In this document: piece by piece, positions 8,743-17,316 of the stretch
Layout: every line of letters begins with the position of its first letter
Position numbering within the stretch: the first letter of the stretch is position 1
Assembly: GCA_017415995.1 (NCBI GenBank)
Contig: JAFQDN010000011.1
Location: 1 to 32,213 of the forward strand
Source of the DNA: Akkermansia sp.
Lineage (GTDB): Bacteria; Verrucomicrobiota; Verrucomicrobiia; Verrucomicrobiales; Akkermansiaceae
Length of the DNA: 32,213 nucleotides
Direction: 5' to 3'
Notes under the pieces: model-generated
Database searches by the model: none
Told to the model about the DNA's origin: nothing
What the model saw: only the letters and a program-made list of their open reading frames with translations
Made by a program: the position numbers and the translations under genes

Positions 8743-8869
8743 GTTGTTTGTCTGTCTATACCACATAGACGGCCATTTCAAGGCATTTGTTCACCTCTCT
8801 ATAAAAAAATTGCTTGATACCCCCCGATTTTATATCCACATCTTCAAAGAAGCCACTGCAATGTAAATT

Positions 8870-9220
8870 TCAGTTTTTGCGCTGCACGATGCTGATATTT
8901 TTGAGCAAGGAGCCACGTTTACGGGCACGGATTGCTTCCATTTGTTTGGGAGACGGGGCACCGTTGAGGCGGTGGTCCAGCTCATCACAAAGAGCGCGGC
9001 GGGCAAGGAAGCGATTAATCTCCCGCTCGCGTTCGCGGTGGCATTTGATAACAAGCCCGGTAGGGTGGTGAACCAGACAAACGCAATTATTCGTCTTGTT
9101 CACCTTCTGCCCGCCCTTACCGGAGCCACGCACAAAGGTTTCCTCCAAATCACGCTCAAGCACGCCGAGCGCCTTCATGCGCTCGGTGAGCTCGTTGCGT
9201 TTTTGAGGAGAAACCGGCAT
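8870..9220 (-). CDS. class I release-factor-like GGQ domain protein
   Basis: The product is 116 residues and consists of the peptidyl-tRNA hydrolysis domain of class I release factors without the codon-recognition domains. The motif RGSGKGGQKVNKT (GGQ at residues 36-38) is intact. A basic, Arg-rich C-terminal helix follows (REREREINRFLARRAL and IRARKRGSLLKN), like the tail that ArfB/YaeJ and C12orf65-type proteins insert into the mRNA channel. Such proteins release nascent chains from stalled ribosomes. The start codon overlaps the stop of the uridylyltransferase gene in a TAATG, so translation is coupled to it. A rescue role is likely from the family; the link to nucleotide-sugar synthesis is probably only co-transcription. 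Confidence 0.85.
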   Translation of the reverse strand: MPVSPQKRNELTERMKALGVLERDLEETFVRGSGKGGQKVNKTNNCVCLVHHPTGLVIKCHREREREINRFLARRALCDELDHRLNGAPSPKQMEAIRARKRGSLLKNISIVQRKN

Positions 9221-10551
9221 TACACGGAAACCTCACCGCTCAGGGGTTCACCGGGTTCAAAATGATGCGGGCCACTGACGGTCAATTTTGAGACATGCTT
9301 AAGACTGGGGACACCGAGAGCATCCAAGGAATCCACCAGCTTATAGAGCTTGCCATCCAACTGCACAATGGGAGCAACGCCGTTACACTCCGGCGCGAGC
9401 GACATCAGGCCGGCCTCGTTGATTTCCACCGCATCGGAGCGCAGCAACAACAAGTCGCTGCACGTTTTGACGGGGAAGAAGCGTGAGCGGGGCACGCATA
9501 CGGCACGCGCACCGGGGAAGCACTGAATGGCGGCGCCCATGGCGGTTTCCAGCTGGTAAACCGCCGGAGTGGTAGCATCTCGCGGATCCACAGTCTTGAC
9601 GTTGCGGATAACCGGCAGAGGGAGCACACCGTTGTTGGCAGCCAAGAAATCGCGCAGGGCATCCAAACGAATCCAAAGGTTATTGGTGTTGAAATAGCGG
9701 TGTTTATCAATATTCTGGAACTCCGGGACATCCGCATCCGGGCACTGCGCCACCTCACGCAGCAAGGGCTGCCCATCCGCTTTGCGCGTAGCCAAATGAC
9801 CGCCTTTTTTATCAGCCTCCGTACGGCGAGTTACCTCCATCACAAAGGGAACCCCACTCTCTGCAAACCAACGCAGGAAACGAGTATCCATCTGTGCACC
9901 CAAATTATCGGAATTGGAGATGAAAGCATACTTCACCCCGGAACTCAACAGCTTATCCAGCCACCCGGAACCCACCAAGGCCGGATAAATATCTCCATGG
10001 CCGGGCGGGCACCACTCCAGCTCCGGATTGGCGGGGAATTCCACCGGTTCCAGCGTATCCGTCAACAATTTCGGTACGCGGTTCTGTATCATTTCCACCT
10101 GTTGCGGGTCCGCAAAGCCCTCCGCAGCATAGCGGGACAAATGTTCCATGGTGTCAGCACTCGTGGAGAAGGAGTTCATGAGCAACAAGTTAACCGGGTA
10201 GCCGGCGCGCTCTCGCAGGCTGCGAACCTGCCGCACTATCAAATCCAAAAAGGTGACTCCGGGTTTAATTTCCAGCAGGCTCTTAGCCTTCTGCAAGCCC
10301 ATGCCTGTTCCTAATCCCCCGTTCAATTTCACCAATACGGCTTGAGCTAACAACTCGGCATCAGCCTCAGGCGTGGAGCCCACCAAGGCATCCCAATCTT
10401 CCACCCCTTCAGCCGGTACAATCTCCCCCTCGGGTATCAGCATGGACTGCTTGCTTTCCAACACGTTTACGCTGTGGCGAAAAGCGTTTATGGCAGCGTC
10501 TGAAAGCCCTACGCTTTTCATCTTGTTCTCTATTACGGCAAAACTGTTCAT
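9220..10551 (-). CDS. UTP-glucose-1-phosphate uridylyltransferase (eukaryotic UDPGP type)
   Basis: The enzyme makes UDP-glucose from UTP and glucose-1-phosphate, feeding glycogen, glycolipid and capsule synthesis. At 443 residues it matches the UDPGP family rather than the shorter bacterial GalU. The nucleotide-binding loop VKLNGGLGTGMGLQKAKSLL lies at about residues 74-93. It is followed by LLMNSFSTSADT, the uridine-binding region, by ISNSDNLGAQMD, and by FNTNNLWIRLDAL near 290. The end (SGPHHFEPGEP) begins a left-handed beta-helix but is short. The start at 10551 is fixed by a promoter whose -10 lies 8 nt upstream. The gene is followed by the GGQ protein with a one-base overlap. Confidence 0.93.
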   Translation of the reverse strand: MNSFAVIENKMKSVGLSDAAINAFRHSVNVLESKQSMLIPEGEIVPAEGVEDWDALVGSTPEADAELLAQAVLVKLNGGLGTGMGLQKAKSLLEIKPGVTFLDLIVRQVRSLRERAGYPVNLLLMNSFSTSADTMEHLSRYAAEGFADPQQVEMIQNRVPKLLTDTLEPVEFPANPELEWCPPGHGDIYPALVGSGWLDKLLSSGVKYAFISNSDNLGAQMDTRFLRWFAESGVPFVMEVTRRTEADKKGGHLATRKADGQPLLREVAQCPDADVPEFQNIDKHRYFNTNNLWIRLDALRDFLAANNGVLPLPVIRNVKTVDPRDATTPAVYQLETAMGAAIQCFPGARAVCVPRSRFFPVKTCSDLLLLRSDAVEINEAGLMSLAPECNGVAPIVQLDGKLYKLVDSLDALGVPSLKHVSKLTVSGPHHFEPGEPLSGEVSV

Positions 10552-10559
10552 ACGCCCTC

Positions 10560-10587
10560 AGTATATACTATCAGGCCTGACTTTCAA
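10560..10587 (-). promoter_or_regulatory. promoter of the uridylyltransferase gene, leaderless spacing
   Basis: On the minus strand TTGAAA (10582-10587) and TATACT (10560-10565) are 16 nt apart. Only 8 nt (10552-10559) separate the -10 from the ATG, so the transcript should start at the initiation codon. Confidence 0.7.
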
Positions 10588-10638
10588 TCTTAAACTTCAC
10601 TTCTGCTTTTTTTATGCTGCGTATGACTGAAGATGCGC

Positions 10639-10667
10639 TTGTTTTCTTTTCCCGGCGGTTTTATACT
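10639..10667 (+). promoter_or_regulatory. promoter of the zinc-ribbon gene, leaderless spacing
   Basis: TTGTTT (10639-10644) and TATACT (10662-10667) are 17 nt apart. The ATG at 10676 follows after only 8 nt. This promoter diverges from that of the uridylyltransferase gene. Confidence 0.65.
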
Positions 10668-10675
10668 CGGGGCTC

Positions 10676-10903
10676 ATGAAGTCTGACCGCAAAGAAATGG
10701 CCATCACCATCGCCAATGACCCCACCGCCTACAAACTCTGTACCGTATGCGGAGCTATTGTTGATAAAGAGGCGCACACCTGCCCGGACTGCTATGCCTA
10801 CCGGTTTGATGATAATGCCAACGCCGTCACCAATGCGGCCATGGACCTCGCCATTAAGGAACCCACGGCTGTTTCTCACCTGGATTTGGCTCCGGAAGAG
10901 TAA
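10676..10903 (+). CDS. small zinc-ribbon protein
   Basis: The 75-residue cytoplasmic protein carries two CxxC pairs, C22-x2-C25 and C36-x2-C39 (LCTVCGAIVDKEAHTCPDCY), the arrangement of a single zinc ribbon. The C-terminal half is short and acidic (ending DLAPEE). Proteins of this size with one ribbon usually bind RNA, DNA or a partner protein. No specific function can be assigned. The start is supported by a -10 only 8 nt upstream. It is transcribed alone, divergently from the uridylyltransferase gene, with the pfl promoter starting about 50 nt after its stop. Confidence 0.75.
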   Translation: MKSDRKEMAITIANDPTAYKLCTVCGAIVDKEAHTCPDCYAYRFDDNANAVTNAAMDLAIKEPTAVSHLDLAPEE

Positions 10904-10950
10904 ATTTTTAGAAAAATTCTAAAAAAATGCAAAATTTGGTTAGTTCCGAC

Positions 10951-10979
10951 TTGACAGAAGGGGCTATTTCAGGTATTGT
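10951..10979 (+). promoter_or_regulatory. strong promoter of pflB
   Basis: A consensus -35 (TTGACA, 10951-10956), a 17-nt spacer and a -10 (TATTGT, 10974-10979) precede pyruvate formate-lyase. The predicted start of transcription is about 10986, inside the first leader hairpin, giving a leader of about 100 nt. Confidence 0.75.
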
Positions 10980-10980
10980 C

Positions 10981-11060
10981 ACAGGCAAGAGATAGCCTGT
11001 CACGGTGCCCAAGGGTAGGCATGTCGCGCAGGCACCTCAGGAGTGTTGCCAACCGCAACA
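10981..11060 (+). promoter_or_regulatory. structured pflB leader, three consecutive hairpins
   Basis: Three perfect stems follow one another: ACAGGC/GCCTGT (10981-10986 with 10995-11000), GGTGCC/GGCACC (11004-11009 with 11031-11036) and TGTTGC/GCAACA (11044-11049 with 11055-11060). The first spans the predicted transcription start and could also be an operator palindrome. The others would form in the 5' untranslated RNA. I could not match it to a known riboswitch; the ZTP (pfl-motif) consensus is not evident. Confidence 0.5.
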
Positions 11061-11085
11061 CGGAACCCTGGAACAGAATATTTAT

Positions 11086-13347
11086 ATGAGCGATACCACG
11101 ACACAAGCGGCCTGCACACGCGAAGAGTGGCAGGGATTTAAGGGCGGCGTATGGACCGAGTCCATCAACGTGCGCGATTTCATCCAACAGAACTACAAAC
11201 CCTACGAGGGTGACGAGAGTTTCCTCACCGGCCCCACCAAGCGCACAGACGCCCTGTGGGACAAGGTGAAGCTGCTGATGAAGCAGGAGATTGACGCAGG
11301 AGGCGTACTGGACGCGGATGAGGAGGTGGTATCCACCATCGTATCTCACGCAGCCGGCTATATCGACCAAGAGCTCGAGACCATCGTCGGCTTGCAGACG
11401 GATGCTCCGCTCAAGCGCGCTCTGATGCCCTTCGGCGGTTTGCGCATGGCACAGCAGGCACTGGAGAGCTACGGCTACAAGATGAGCGAAAACACGCTCA
11501 ACATGTTCAAAACCACGCGTAAGACCCACAACGAGGGCGTGTTTGATGCCTACACCACCGGCATTCGTGCTGCACGTTCCGCCGGCATCGTGACCGGTCT
11601 GCCGGATGCCTACGGCCGTGGCCGCATCATAGGTGACTACCGCCGCGTAGCCCTGTACGGCACGGATCGCCTCATCGCCGAGCGCCGTAAAGACCTGCTG
11701 GAACGCGAGGGTGGCGTGCTGACGGATGACCTCATCCGCCTGCGCGAAGAGATGAACGAACAGATTCGCGCCTTAGGCGAGCTGGCGCAGATGGGACAAA
11801 GCTACGGTTGCGACCTCACCCGCCCCGCTGCAAACTCCCGCGAGGCTGTTCAGTGGACCTACTTGGGCTACTTGGCCGCCGTTAAGGAGCAGAACGGAGC
11901 AGCCATGTCTCTGGGGCGCACCTCTACCTTCTTCGATATCTACTTTGAGCGCGACTTAGCCGCCGGCACCATCACGGAAGAAGAAATCCAGGAGATTATG
12001 GACCACTTTGTGATGAAGCTGCGTATGGTACGCTTCATCCGTACGCCTGAGTACAACAACCTGTTCTCCGGTGACCCCACTTGGGTAACGGAATCCATCG
12101 GCGGCATGGGTGAAGACGGCCGCACGCTGGTAACCCGCAGCTCCTTCCGCGTATTGCAGACCCTGTACAACCTTGGGCCGGCTCCGGAACCGAACCTGAC
12201 GGTACTGTGGAGCACCGCTCTGCCGGAGGGCTTTAAGAAGTTCTGCGCCAAGGTTTCCATCGAGACCTCATCCGTGCAGTACGAAAACGATGACCTGATG
12301 CGCCCGCACTGGGGTGATGACTACGGCATTGCATGCTGTGTGTCCGCCATGCGCATCGGTAAGCAGATGCAGTTCTTCGGCGCCCGTGCCAACTTGGCCA
12401 AGGCTCTCCTGTACGCCCTTAACGGCGGTATGGACGAGGTGAAGGGCAAACAGGTAACGCCCCCTGCCCCCCGCTACGAGGGTGAGTACCTGGAGTACGA
12501 CAAGGTGATGGAGCTCTTCGACAAGATGCAGGATTGGCTTGCCAAGACCTATGTGGATGCCCTCAACGTCATTCACTACATGCACGACAAGTACAGCTAC
12601 GAGCGCATCGAAATGGCTCTGCACGACCCCGAGATTCTGCGCACCATGGCCTGCGGTATCGCCGGTCTGTCCGTGGCAGCAGACTCCCTGTCTGCCATCA
12701 AGTATGCCAAGGTGAAAGCCATTCGCAACGAGGAGGGGCTCATCGTGGACTTCGAAACAGAGGGCGAGTTCCCCTGCTACGGCAACAATGACCCGCGAGT
12801 GGACGAAATCGCTTGCGACCTGGTAAGCAACTTCATGAACAAGATTCGCAAGCTGCACACCTACCGCAACTCCCTGCCCACGCAGTCCGTGCTTACCATT
12901 ACCTCCAACGTGGTATACGGCAAGAAGACCGGTAACACGCCGGACGGACGCCGAGCCGGTGAGCCCTTTGCCCCGGGTGCCAACCCCATGCACGGCCGCG
13001 ATAAGAACGGTGCAGTTGCTTCCATGCTCTCCGTTGCTAAGTTGTCCTATGATGACTCCTTGGACGGCATCTCCTACACCTTCTCCATTGTGCCCGGCGC
13101 CTTGGGTAAGGATGAGGATGAGCGCCGCACCAAGCTCGCCTCCCTGCTGGACGGCTACTTCACCGCCACCGGCCACCACATCAACGTCAACGTGCTGGAG
13201 CGCGAAACGCTTGAGGACGCCATGGTACACCCGGAGAAGTACCCGCAGCTTACCATCCGCGTATCCGGCTACGCCGTGAACTTCATCAAGCTCACCCCCG
13301 AGCAGCAGCGTGAGGTAATCTCCCGCACCTTCCACACCCGCGCATAA
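11086..13347 (+). CDS. pflB: pyruvate formate-lyase (formate C-acetyltransferase)
   Basis: PFL converts pyruvate and CoA into acetyl-CoA and formate by glycyl-radical chemistry in anaerobic cells. The 753-residue product aligns over its full length with E. coli PflB. It has the paired active-site cysteines in YGIACCVS (Cys417 and Cys418) and the radical site in RVSGYAV (Gly728). An upstream in-frame ATG at 11005 lies inside the hairpin leader and is rejected. The start at 11086 matches the family N-terminus ([20 protein letters not shown]). GC content and codon use suggest high expression. It is a single-gene transcript closed by a strong terminator. The activating enzyme PflA, often adjacent, is not in this window. 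Confidence 0.97.
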   Translation: MSDTTTQAACTREEWQGFKGGVWTESINVRDFIQQNYKPYEGDESFLTGPTKRTDALWDKVKLLMKQEIDAGGVLDADEEVVSTIVSHAAGYIDQELETIVGLQTDAPLKRALMPFGGLRMAQQALESYGYKMSENTLNMFKTTRKTHNEGVFDAYTTGIRAARSAGIVTGLPDAYGRGRIIGDYRRVALYGTDRLIAERRKDLLEREGGVLTDDLIRLREEMNEQIRALGELAQMGQSYGCDLTRPAANSREAVQWTYLGYLAAVKEQNGAAMSLGRTSTFFDIYFERDLAAGTITEEEIQEIMDHFVMKLRMVRFIRTPEYNNLFSGDPTWVTESIGGMGEDGRTLVTRSSFRVLQTLYNLGPAPEPNLTVLWSTALPEGFKKFCAKVSIETSSVQYENDDLMRPHWGDDYGIACCVSAMRIGKQMQFFGARANLAKALLYALNGGMDEVKGKQVTPPAPRYEGEYLEYDKVMELFDKMQDWLAKTYVDALNVIHYMHDKYSYERIEMALHDPEILRTMACGIAGLSVAADSLSAIKYAKVKAIRNEEGLIVDFETEGEFPCYGNNDPRVDEIACDLVSNFMNKIRKLHTYRNSLPTQSVLTITSNVVYGKKTGNTPDGRRAGEPFAPGANPMHGRDKNGAVASMLSVAKLSYDDSLDGISYTFSIVPGALGKDEDERRTKLASLLDGYFTATGHHINVNVLERETLEDAMVHPEKYPQLTIRVSGYAVNFIKLTPEQQREVISRTFHTRA

Positions 13348-13370
13348 GCGCCGGAAGGCCATCTCTTTAA

Positions 13371-13408
13371 CACCTCGCAAGGAACTTGCTTCCCTGCGAG
13401 GTGTTTTT
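13371..13408 (+). terminator. Rho-independent terminator of pflB
   Basis: CACCTCGCA (13371-13379) pairs perfectly with TGCGAGGTG (13395-13403), and the stem runs into T6. It starts 24 nt after the pflB stop. Confidence 0.9.
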
Positions 13409-13447
13409 TGCATTTCGGCACGCCTTTTGGCACTGCGTCAAAAATCC

Positions 13448-13476
13448 TTGCATTGGGCTTAAAAAAATGCTATTTT
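13448..13476 (+). promoter_or_regulatory. promoter of the secreted-paralogue operon
   Basis: TTGCAT and TATTTT are separated by 17 nt, about 100 nt upstream of the ATG at 13584. Unlike most promoters here it leaves a real leader, and the leader carries a Shine-Dalgarno-like AAAGGAAC about 8 nt before the ATG. Confidence 0.45.
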
Positions 13477-13583
13477 CAGCTTGTTCAAACAAAGATCACC
13501 ACTAAGTTCCCTTATGTAGAACTAACCATTCAAAACAAAGACAACAACTTCCCGTGGAAATAACCTAAACAAAGGAACAAATC

Positions 13584-15182
13584 ATGAAAAAAATCATTGC
13601 ACTGATAACAGCGTTGATGTGGAGCTCTTTTTATGCATACGGAGAAAGCGGAACAGAGTTCGAGGAAGATAACACCATCCTCGTGGGATACGCAGATACA
13701 ATCGGCAATGAATACGTGACCGGGAGCATGGCAGAAGCCATGCTCCCCTACACACACACAGGCGCAAGTGTAGCGAGAAATCAAAAAGAACTAAAAAAAA
13801 TAAGAGGAGTAGCCTTACCGTGGACTAAAACCGAAGGCTATACCCCTTATCATACATGCGATGTAAAGAAACCATATTTCGACAATGCTCCTGCGTTATT
13901 TTTACATCCGGAGCAACGGTATATATTATGCCTCAGCCCACTTACAAGCATGGGATGGATTATAAACACAGATGAAAAAAAAGCATACGTACTAGAACCA
14001 TTTTGCTTCCGGGGGTACTTTTGCGACCACTATCCTCACGATTGCCGAGATTATCCGGTAGGCCCCCTTATGGGGAGTTGTGGCAATAATGGCTGGCTGG
14101 AAGTCGGCTGGCTGCAAGACACCTTTTGTATCCTGGGAGAGGATTATAAATTCTATACGATGAAGGGAGCCCCCCATGCCTACATTTGGGGACCATACAT
14201 ACGTACCGCGGAAGATAAGTGGAGAACGATTTCAGCTCGATGTCTGTTTGATAGACTAACTTATTACACACTGATGAAATTAATAAAGAAGCAATTAAGA
14301 AATATTACAAACCTGGCAGACAATTATTACCTCTCCGAGTACGTATACCGATACGATGAAACAGGCATTACCGAAGATTGTCTTTTTATATACGGTAAGC
14401 AAGGCATATACAGAAAGGGCGAAGACAAACCTTTTTACACATTGAGAGAAGATTGGCACCAATATTATTCGGAACACGTTGGTGCAACCATACGAAAAGA
14501 AGAAGAGACTCCCTACTTTCATGCATTCAATCCATGGACGGACAACTCAAAGAAAATCTGCACACTCTTCTATAATGCAGCACACCTGCCGCCAACAGAA
14601 GCAACCTCAAACCTACGCATAATCTGGAGTTATTCAGAGGAAGAGAATGGCATTAAGAAGCCGGCTCCCCTGACAAATGAAGATTTATTCTTTTTTCACT
14701 GGATTTCAACAATTACAAACACGAATTACCACAGGATATCATACATATACACAAATAAAAACGGACATATTATTAAAGAGGGAGAATATTACCCAAGAGA
14801 GTATAATATATACTCCGCAACACGCCCTATACACAGTATGGTGGACTATGAATATGGCACGTTAAATAAGCCGGGAAATACGCCTCAAAAAATAGGGAGC
14901 AACGCAGTGGCCATACTGATCTATCGCCAAAGAGGATACTATATATACCAAATTATAAGGCCGGATACAGAACGAATCATAGAAATTCATTCCGGCACAC
15001 AGTTATATTTTTTACCCAGATTACTAAACGGAGGAAAAACTCTTTTTGCCGTATCGAACGATGAATGGAGGGGGTTCGACGCCCCCATGCCGAAAAACTA
15101 TAGCGAAAGCTGGATCAAGGAGCACACTCTCACGAGCACGCCTCACGCATATTTTATTGAATTACCTGAACATATAAACTGA
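13584..15182 (+). CDS. secreted protein of unknown family (paralogue A)
   Basis: The 532-residue product begins with a signal peptide (MKKIIALITALMWSSFYAYG, cleavage near residue 20) and has no further membrane segment, so it is exported. It is rich in Tyr, Trp and Thr. Features shared with the next gene include LFLHPEQRYILCLSPL near 107-122, then LFFFHWIS, YFLPRLLNGGKTLFAVS and SNDEWRGFDAPM near the C-terminus. I know no family for it. A repeat- or propeller-like beta fold is suggested by the alternating aromatic pattern but is not demonstrated. The sequence is AT-rich compared with pflB and addAB, which is compatible with acquisition. The next gene follows after 25 nt and is probably co-transcribed. 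Confidence 0.75.
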   Translation: MKKIIALITALMWSSFYAYGESGTEFEEDNTILVGYADTIGNEYVTGSMAEAMLPYTHTGASVARNQKELKKIRGVALPWTKTEGYTPYHTCDVKKPYFDNAPALFLHPEQRYILCLSPLTSMGWIINTDEKKAYVLEPFCFRGYFCDHYPHDCRDYPVGPLMGSCGNNGWLEVGWLQDTFCILGEDYKFYTMKGAPHAYIWGPYIRTAEDKWRTISARCLFDRLTYYTLMKLIKKQLRNITNLADNYYLSEYVYRYDETGITEDCLFIYGKQGIYRKGEDKPFYTLREDWHQYYSEHVGATIRKEEETPYFHAFNPWTDNSKKICTLFYNAAHLPPTEATSNLRIIWSYSEEENGIKKPAPLTNEDLFFFHWISTITNTNYHRISYIYTNKNGHIIKEGEYYPREYNIYSATRPIHSMVDYEYGTLNKPGNTPQKIGSNAVAILIYRQRGYYIYQIIRPDTERIIEIHSGTQLYFLPRLLNGGKTLFAVSNDEWRGFDAPMPKNYSESWIKEHTLTSTPHAYFIELPEHIN

Positions 15183-15207
15183 GCACGCGCACAACATTTA
15201 AACCACC

Positions 15208-16479
15208 ATGAGAACCTTCTTGAGATTGACCATTTGCATATTCATTTTTATGGGGGGGATACCGACTCTCCAAGCAAATACACGTCCCGGCGGTACCGCA
15301 GAAGCTATATTGCACATAAGTTCTGTTGATAGCACTAATGACCCCTACGACAGCTCCCCGACTGAAATTATATACAAAGACAACCGCCATCAAACAAGTA
15401 CCGGCATACCTTTAATAAATGCCGATACGGAAGATGAACCCACCTTTCTACTACATCCGGAAGAAAAATACATTCTCTGCCTACACCCTAAAAGGAAAAA
15501 AGCTTGGTGCATCCATATTGGTGCAAAAAAAGTGTATCCCATAAATATACAGGAAGAAGATGTCGTCCATGCACCTTTAATCAACGCCTACGAGAATTTT
15601 CGGAATCCAAAGGAAATAGCAGAAAAATGCCGGATTTGCTTTTCAGGACACAGATATTTTTTTGATTACGGCAATAAAATCAATGAATATGATACAGAAG
15701 GGAATTATATACGTACAGTGCACCCTTCGCAAGCAAAGCTAATGTATCCGGAAATGCACCCCATAAAGACATTGCACCCCCTCGAAAAAAGCTTTATATG
15801 CAGTGCAACCGAAACGCCTTGCGCTGATACGGCTTATATCATAAGTCCCGAAGGGCTGCGCAGAATCAGAGAAACCCCGGAAGAAGTCATAACAACAAAA
15901 GACTTAAGCTACGCTCCCTATTACAATCATGAAGAAACAATATGTCAATATACCCATTTTCGTGGCAAAAACAAACAGGAAGACGCTTTGTTCTTCTACT
16001 GGGAAATAAATGACAGCTTCTAGAATTATGCATATCTTTATATATCCGGTCAGCTAAAGCAGGAAAGCAAAGGAGCAAAGCCATGCTTCATTGATCAGGG
16101 GAGAGCCCCTGATGCCGGAACACCGCCGGGGTGCCGCAACTCAGATATTGCACGAGCTCATAGGCTTCAAAGTATAGACGGATTGGGTGTAGTTATAGAA
16201 GTCAGACATGTTGATAATTACATTTATCTTATAACCAGACCGGATGTTAATGGTGTACCTCAAAAACTTATCAGAATTACATCGAATACAATGCTGCACT
16301 TTTTACCGTTCACGTTACGAGAAGGAACTGCAATAGCAGCAGTGTCCAGAAACGAGTGGGCCGGATTCGACGCATCTTACCCATTTATGAAAGACAAGGA
16401 AGAAGATAACGCGTGGAGAAAACAACACACACTGTGGACGGGAGCATATTTTTACCTGATAGACATCCCGAAACATTAA
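15208..16479 (+). pseudogene. secreted paralogue B, interrupted by one in-frame TAG
   Basis: The first part (271 residues, 15208-16023) has a signal peptide (about 1-23, ending LQANT) and FLLHPEEKYILCLHP, matching paralogue A. It ends at TAG (16021-16023) in the middle of the homologous region ALFFYWE. The same frame then continues without another stop to 16479, and the distal part (YLITRPD, MLHFLPFTLREGT, SRNEWAGFDASYPF) aligns with the C-terminus of A. The gene is thus about 423 codons long with one nonsense codon. A fresh nonsense mutation is the simplest reading. Readthrough or a sequencing error cannot be excluded. It is shorter than A, so it has also lost internal segments. Confidence 0.75.
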
Positions 16480-16508
16480 TGGCTATGTCCTACCAAATGG
16501 AGCATTAA

Positions 16509-16544
16509 CAATCGAGTAGAGGGCTTTCGCCCCTCTCACACCAC
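16509..16544 (-). mobile_element. group II intron 3'-end relic (domain VI)
   Basis: On the minus strand the sequence reads GTGGTGTGAGAGG, a GAAA-capped hairpin and then CTACTCGATT. This is the usual ending of bacterial group II introns: the tail of domain V, then domain VI and the 3' splice site. It closely resembles the better preserved copy at 32089-32213. Domain V is cut at the point where the IS3-family element begins (16545), so the IS inserted into, or recombined with, the intron. Confidence 0.65.
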
Positions 16545-16635
16545 TGAGCTGCGCCCCGTCCAAAGCCAAACAGGTTAACGAATTTTAGGGTAGAAAAAGA
16601 ATCGTGTTTGGGGTAAAATAACCGCAAACACAACA

Positions 16636-17218
16636 ATGAGTAAACAACGCAAACAATATACGGAGCATGACAGTTGGATTGTGCCATGACGCGCTGACAA
16701 TGGCGTTATTCGGTGGGCGCAAACCGAAAACACTCAATACATTTCAGGGTAGTCAGTTTACGTCTGAATCTTGGCTGTCACGAGTGCGCCAGCCGGGCAT
16801 CAAGCCCAGTATGGACGGCAAGGGTAGTTGGAGGGACAATGTAAGAATGGAGCGTTTCCGGCGCACCTACAAATACGAATTATTCAGTTTATATGACAAT
16901 GTGACGCAGAAGGCAATAGGAGAACGACTCAAGACCTGGATTCGCTACTACAATAGCGAGCGCCTGCATTCAGCCCTTGGCAACAAGACACCGGAAGAAT
17001 GGAGAGAAGAGCATCAATCTGCCGCCTGCCCCCATCCGGCGAAATTTTTTGGCGATTTTTCCGCTACGGCGGGGCGCCCTCCGCTACGCTCCGGGGTCGC
17101 GCTGCGCGCGACACGCCCACGCCTCCACTACAAAATCGCCAAAAAATTAGGATTCACAGTCACCGCAAAAAGCATTAACTTAACCACAACTCCAAGCATC
17201 GGCTCCAAAATTCCTTAA
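16636..17218 (+). pseudogene. IS3-family transposase remnant (orfA start joined to orfB end)
   Basis: An orfA-like start (MSKQRKQYTE, 16636) runs for ten codons and is then joined, out of frame, to the distal part of an rve-type orfB at 16667 (MTVGLCHDALTMALF). The usual HSDQGSQ is degraded to NTFQGSQFTS, losing the second catalytic Asp. The first Asp is deleted, and the region of the catalytic Glu (DNVRMERFRRTYKYE) persists. WIRYYNSERLHSALGNKTPEEW marks the family C-terminus. The frame then runs on into a palindromic segment, so the natural stop is lost. It cannot be a working transposase. Confidence 0.85.
17043..17148. repeat. 106-bp palindromic segment with 17-bp arms inside the IS remnant
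   Basis: AATTTTTTGGCGATTTT (17043-17059) is repeated exactly in inverted form at 17132-17148. The 72 bp between are very GC-rich with short palindromes. In the inverted remnant at 933-1060, homology ends right after one arm. The segment may be a nested MITE- or REP-like insertion, or the terminal structure of the IS itself. Confidence 0.5.
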
Positions 17219-17280
17219 ACAACATATCCGGTGGTCAGAAAACGGGGCGCACCTCAGTTCACGTTTTATTGAATTTTAGC

Positions 17281-17310
17281 TTGACTCCTAACGAAAATCC
17301 TATATATAGT
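17281..17310 (+). promoter_or_regulatory. promoter of the Sel1 gene, leaderless spacing
   Basis: TTGACT (17281-17286) is followed at 16-18 nt by TATATA or TATAGT (17303-17310). The ATG at 17317 comes only 6-8 nt after the -10. The promoter starts 24 bp outside the IS right end. Confidence 0.6.
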
Positions 17311-17316
17311 CGATAC

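Larger units (their letters stand above)
16545..17256 (+). mobile_element. internally deleted IS3-family element with both ends
   Basis: The left terminus TGAGCTGCGCCCCGT (16545) matches the inverted right terminus ending at 17256 (ACGGGGCGCACCTCA) in 14 of 15 positions, so the element is 712 bp with both ends. No obvious target duplication flanks it (CAC on the left, GTT on the right). Inside, only the first ten codons of orfA and the C-terminal third of orfB remain. Two further partial copies of the same element lie at 933-1060 and 3155-3356. It should be mobile only if a transposase acts in trans. Confidence 0.85.

Noticed and set aside
10981..11060. pflB leader as a ZTP (pfl-motif) riboswitch
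   Set aside because: The name fits, but the conserved ZTP core sequence is not present; only simple hairpins are seen.
12268..13413. 381-residue minus-strand ORF opposite pflB
   Set aside because: It is a shadow of the codon bias of pflB; its Val/Gly/His-rich composition is typical of such antisense frames.
16021..16023. TAG as a pyrrolysine or other recoded codon
   Set aside because: TAG ends other genes here, no pyl genes or recoding structure are visible, and a nonsense mutation is the simpler explanation.
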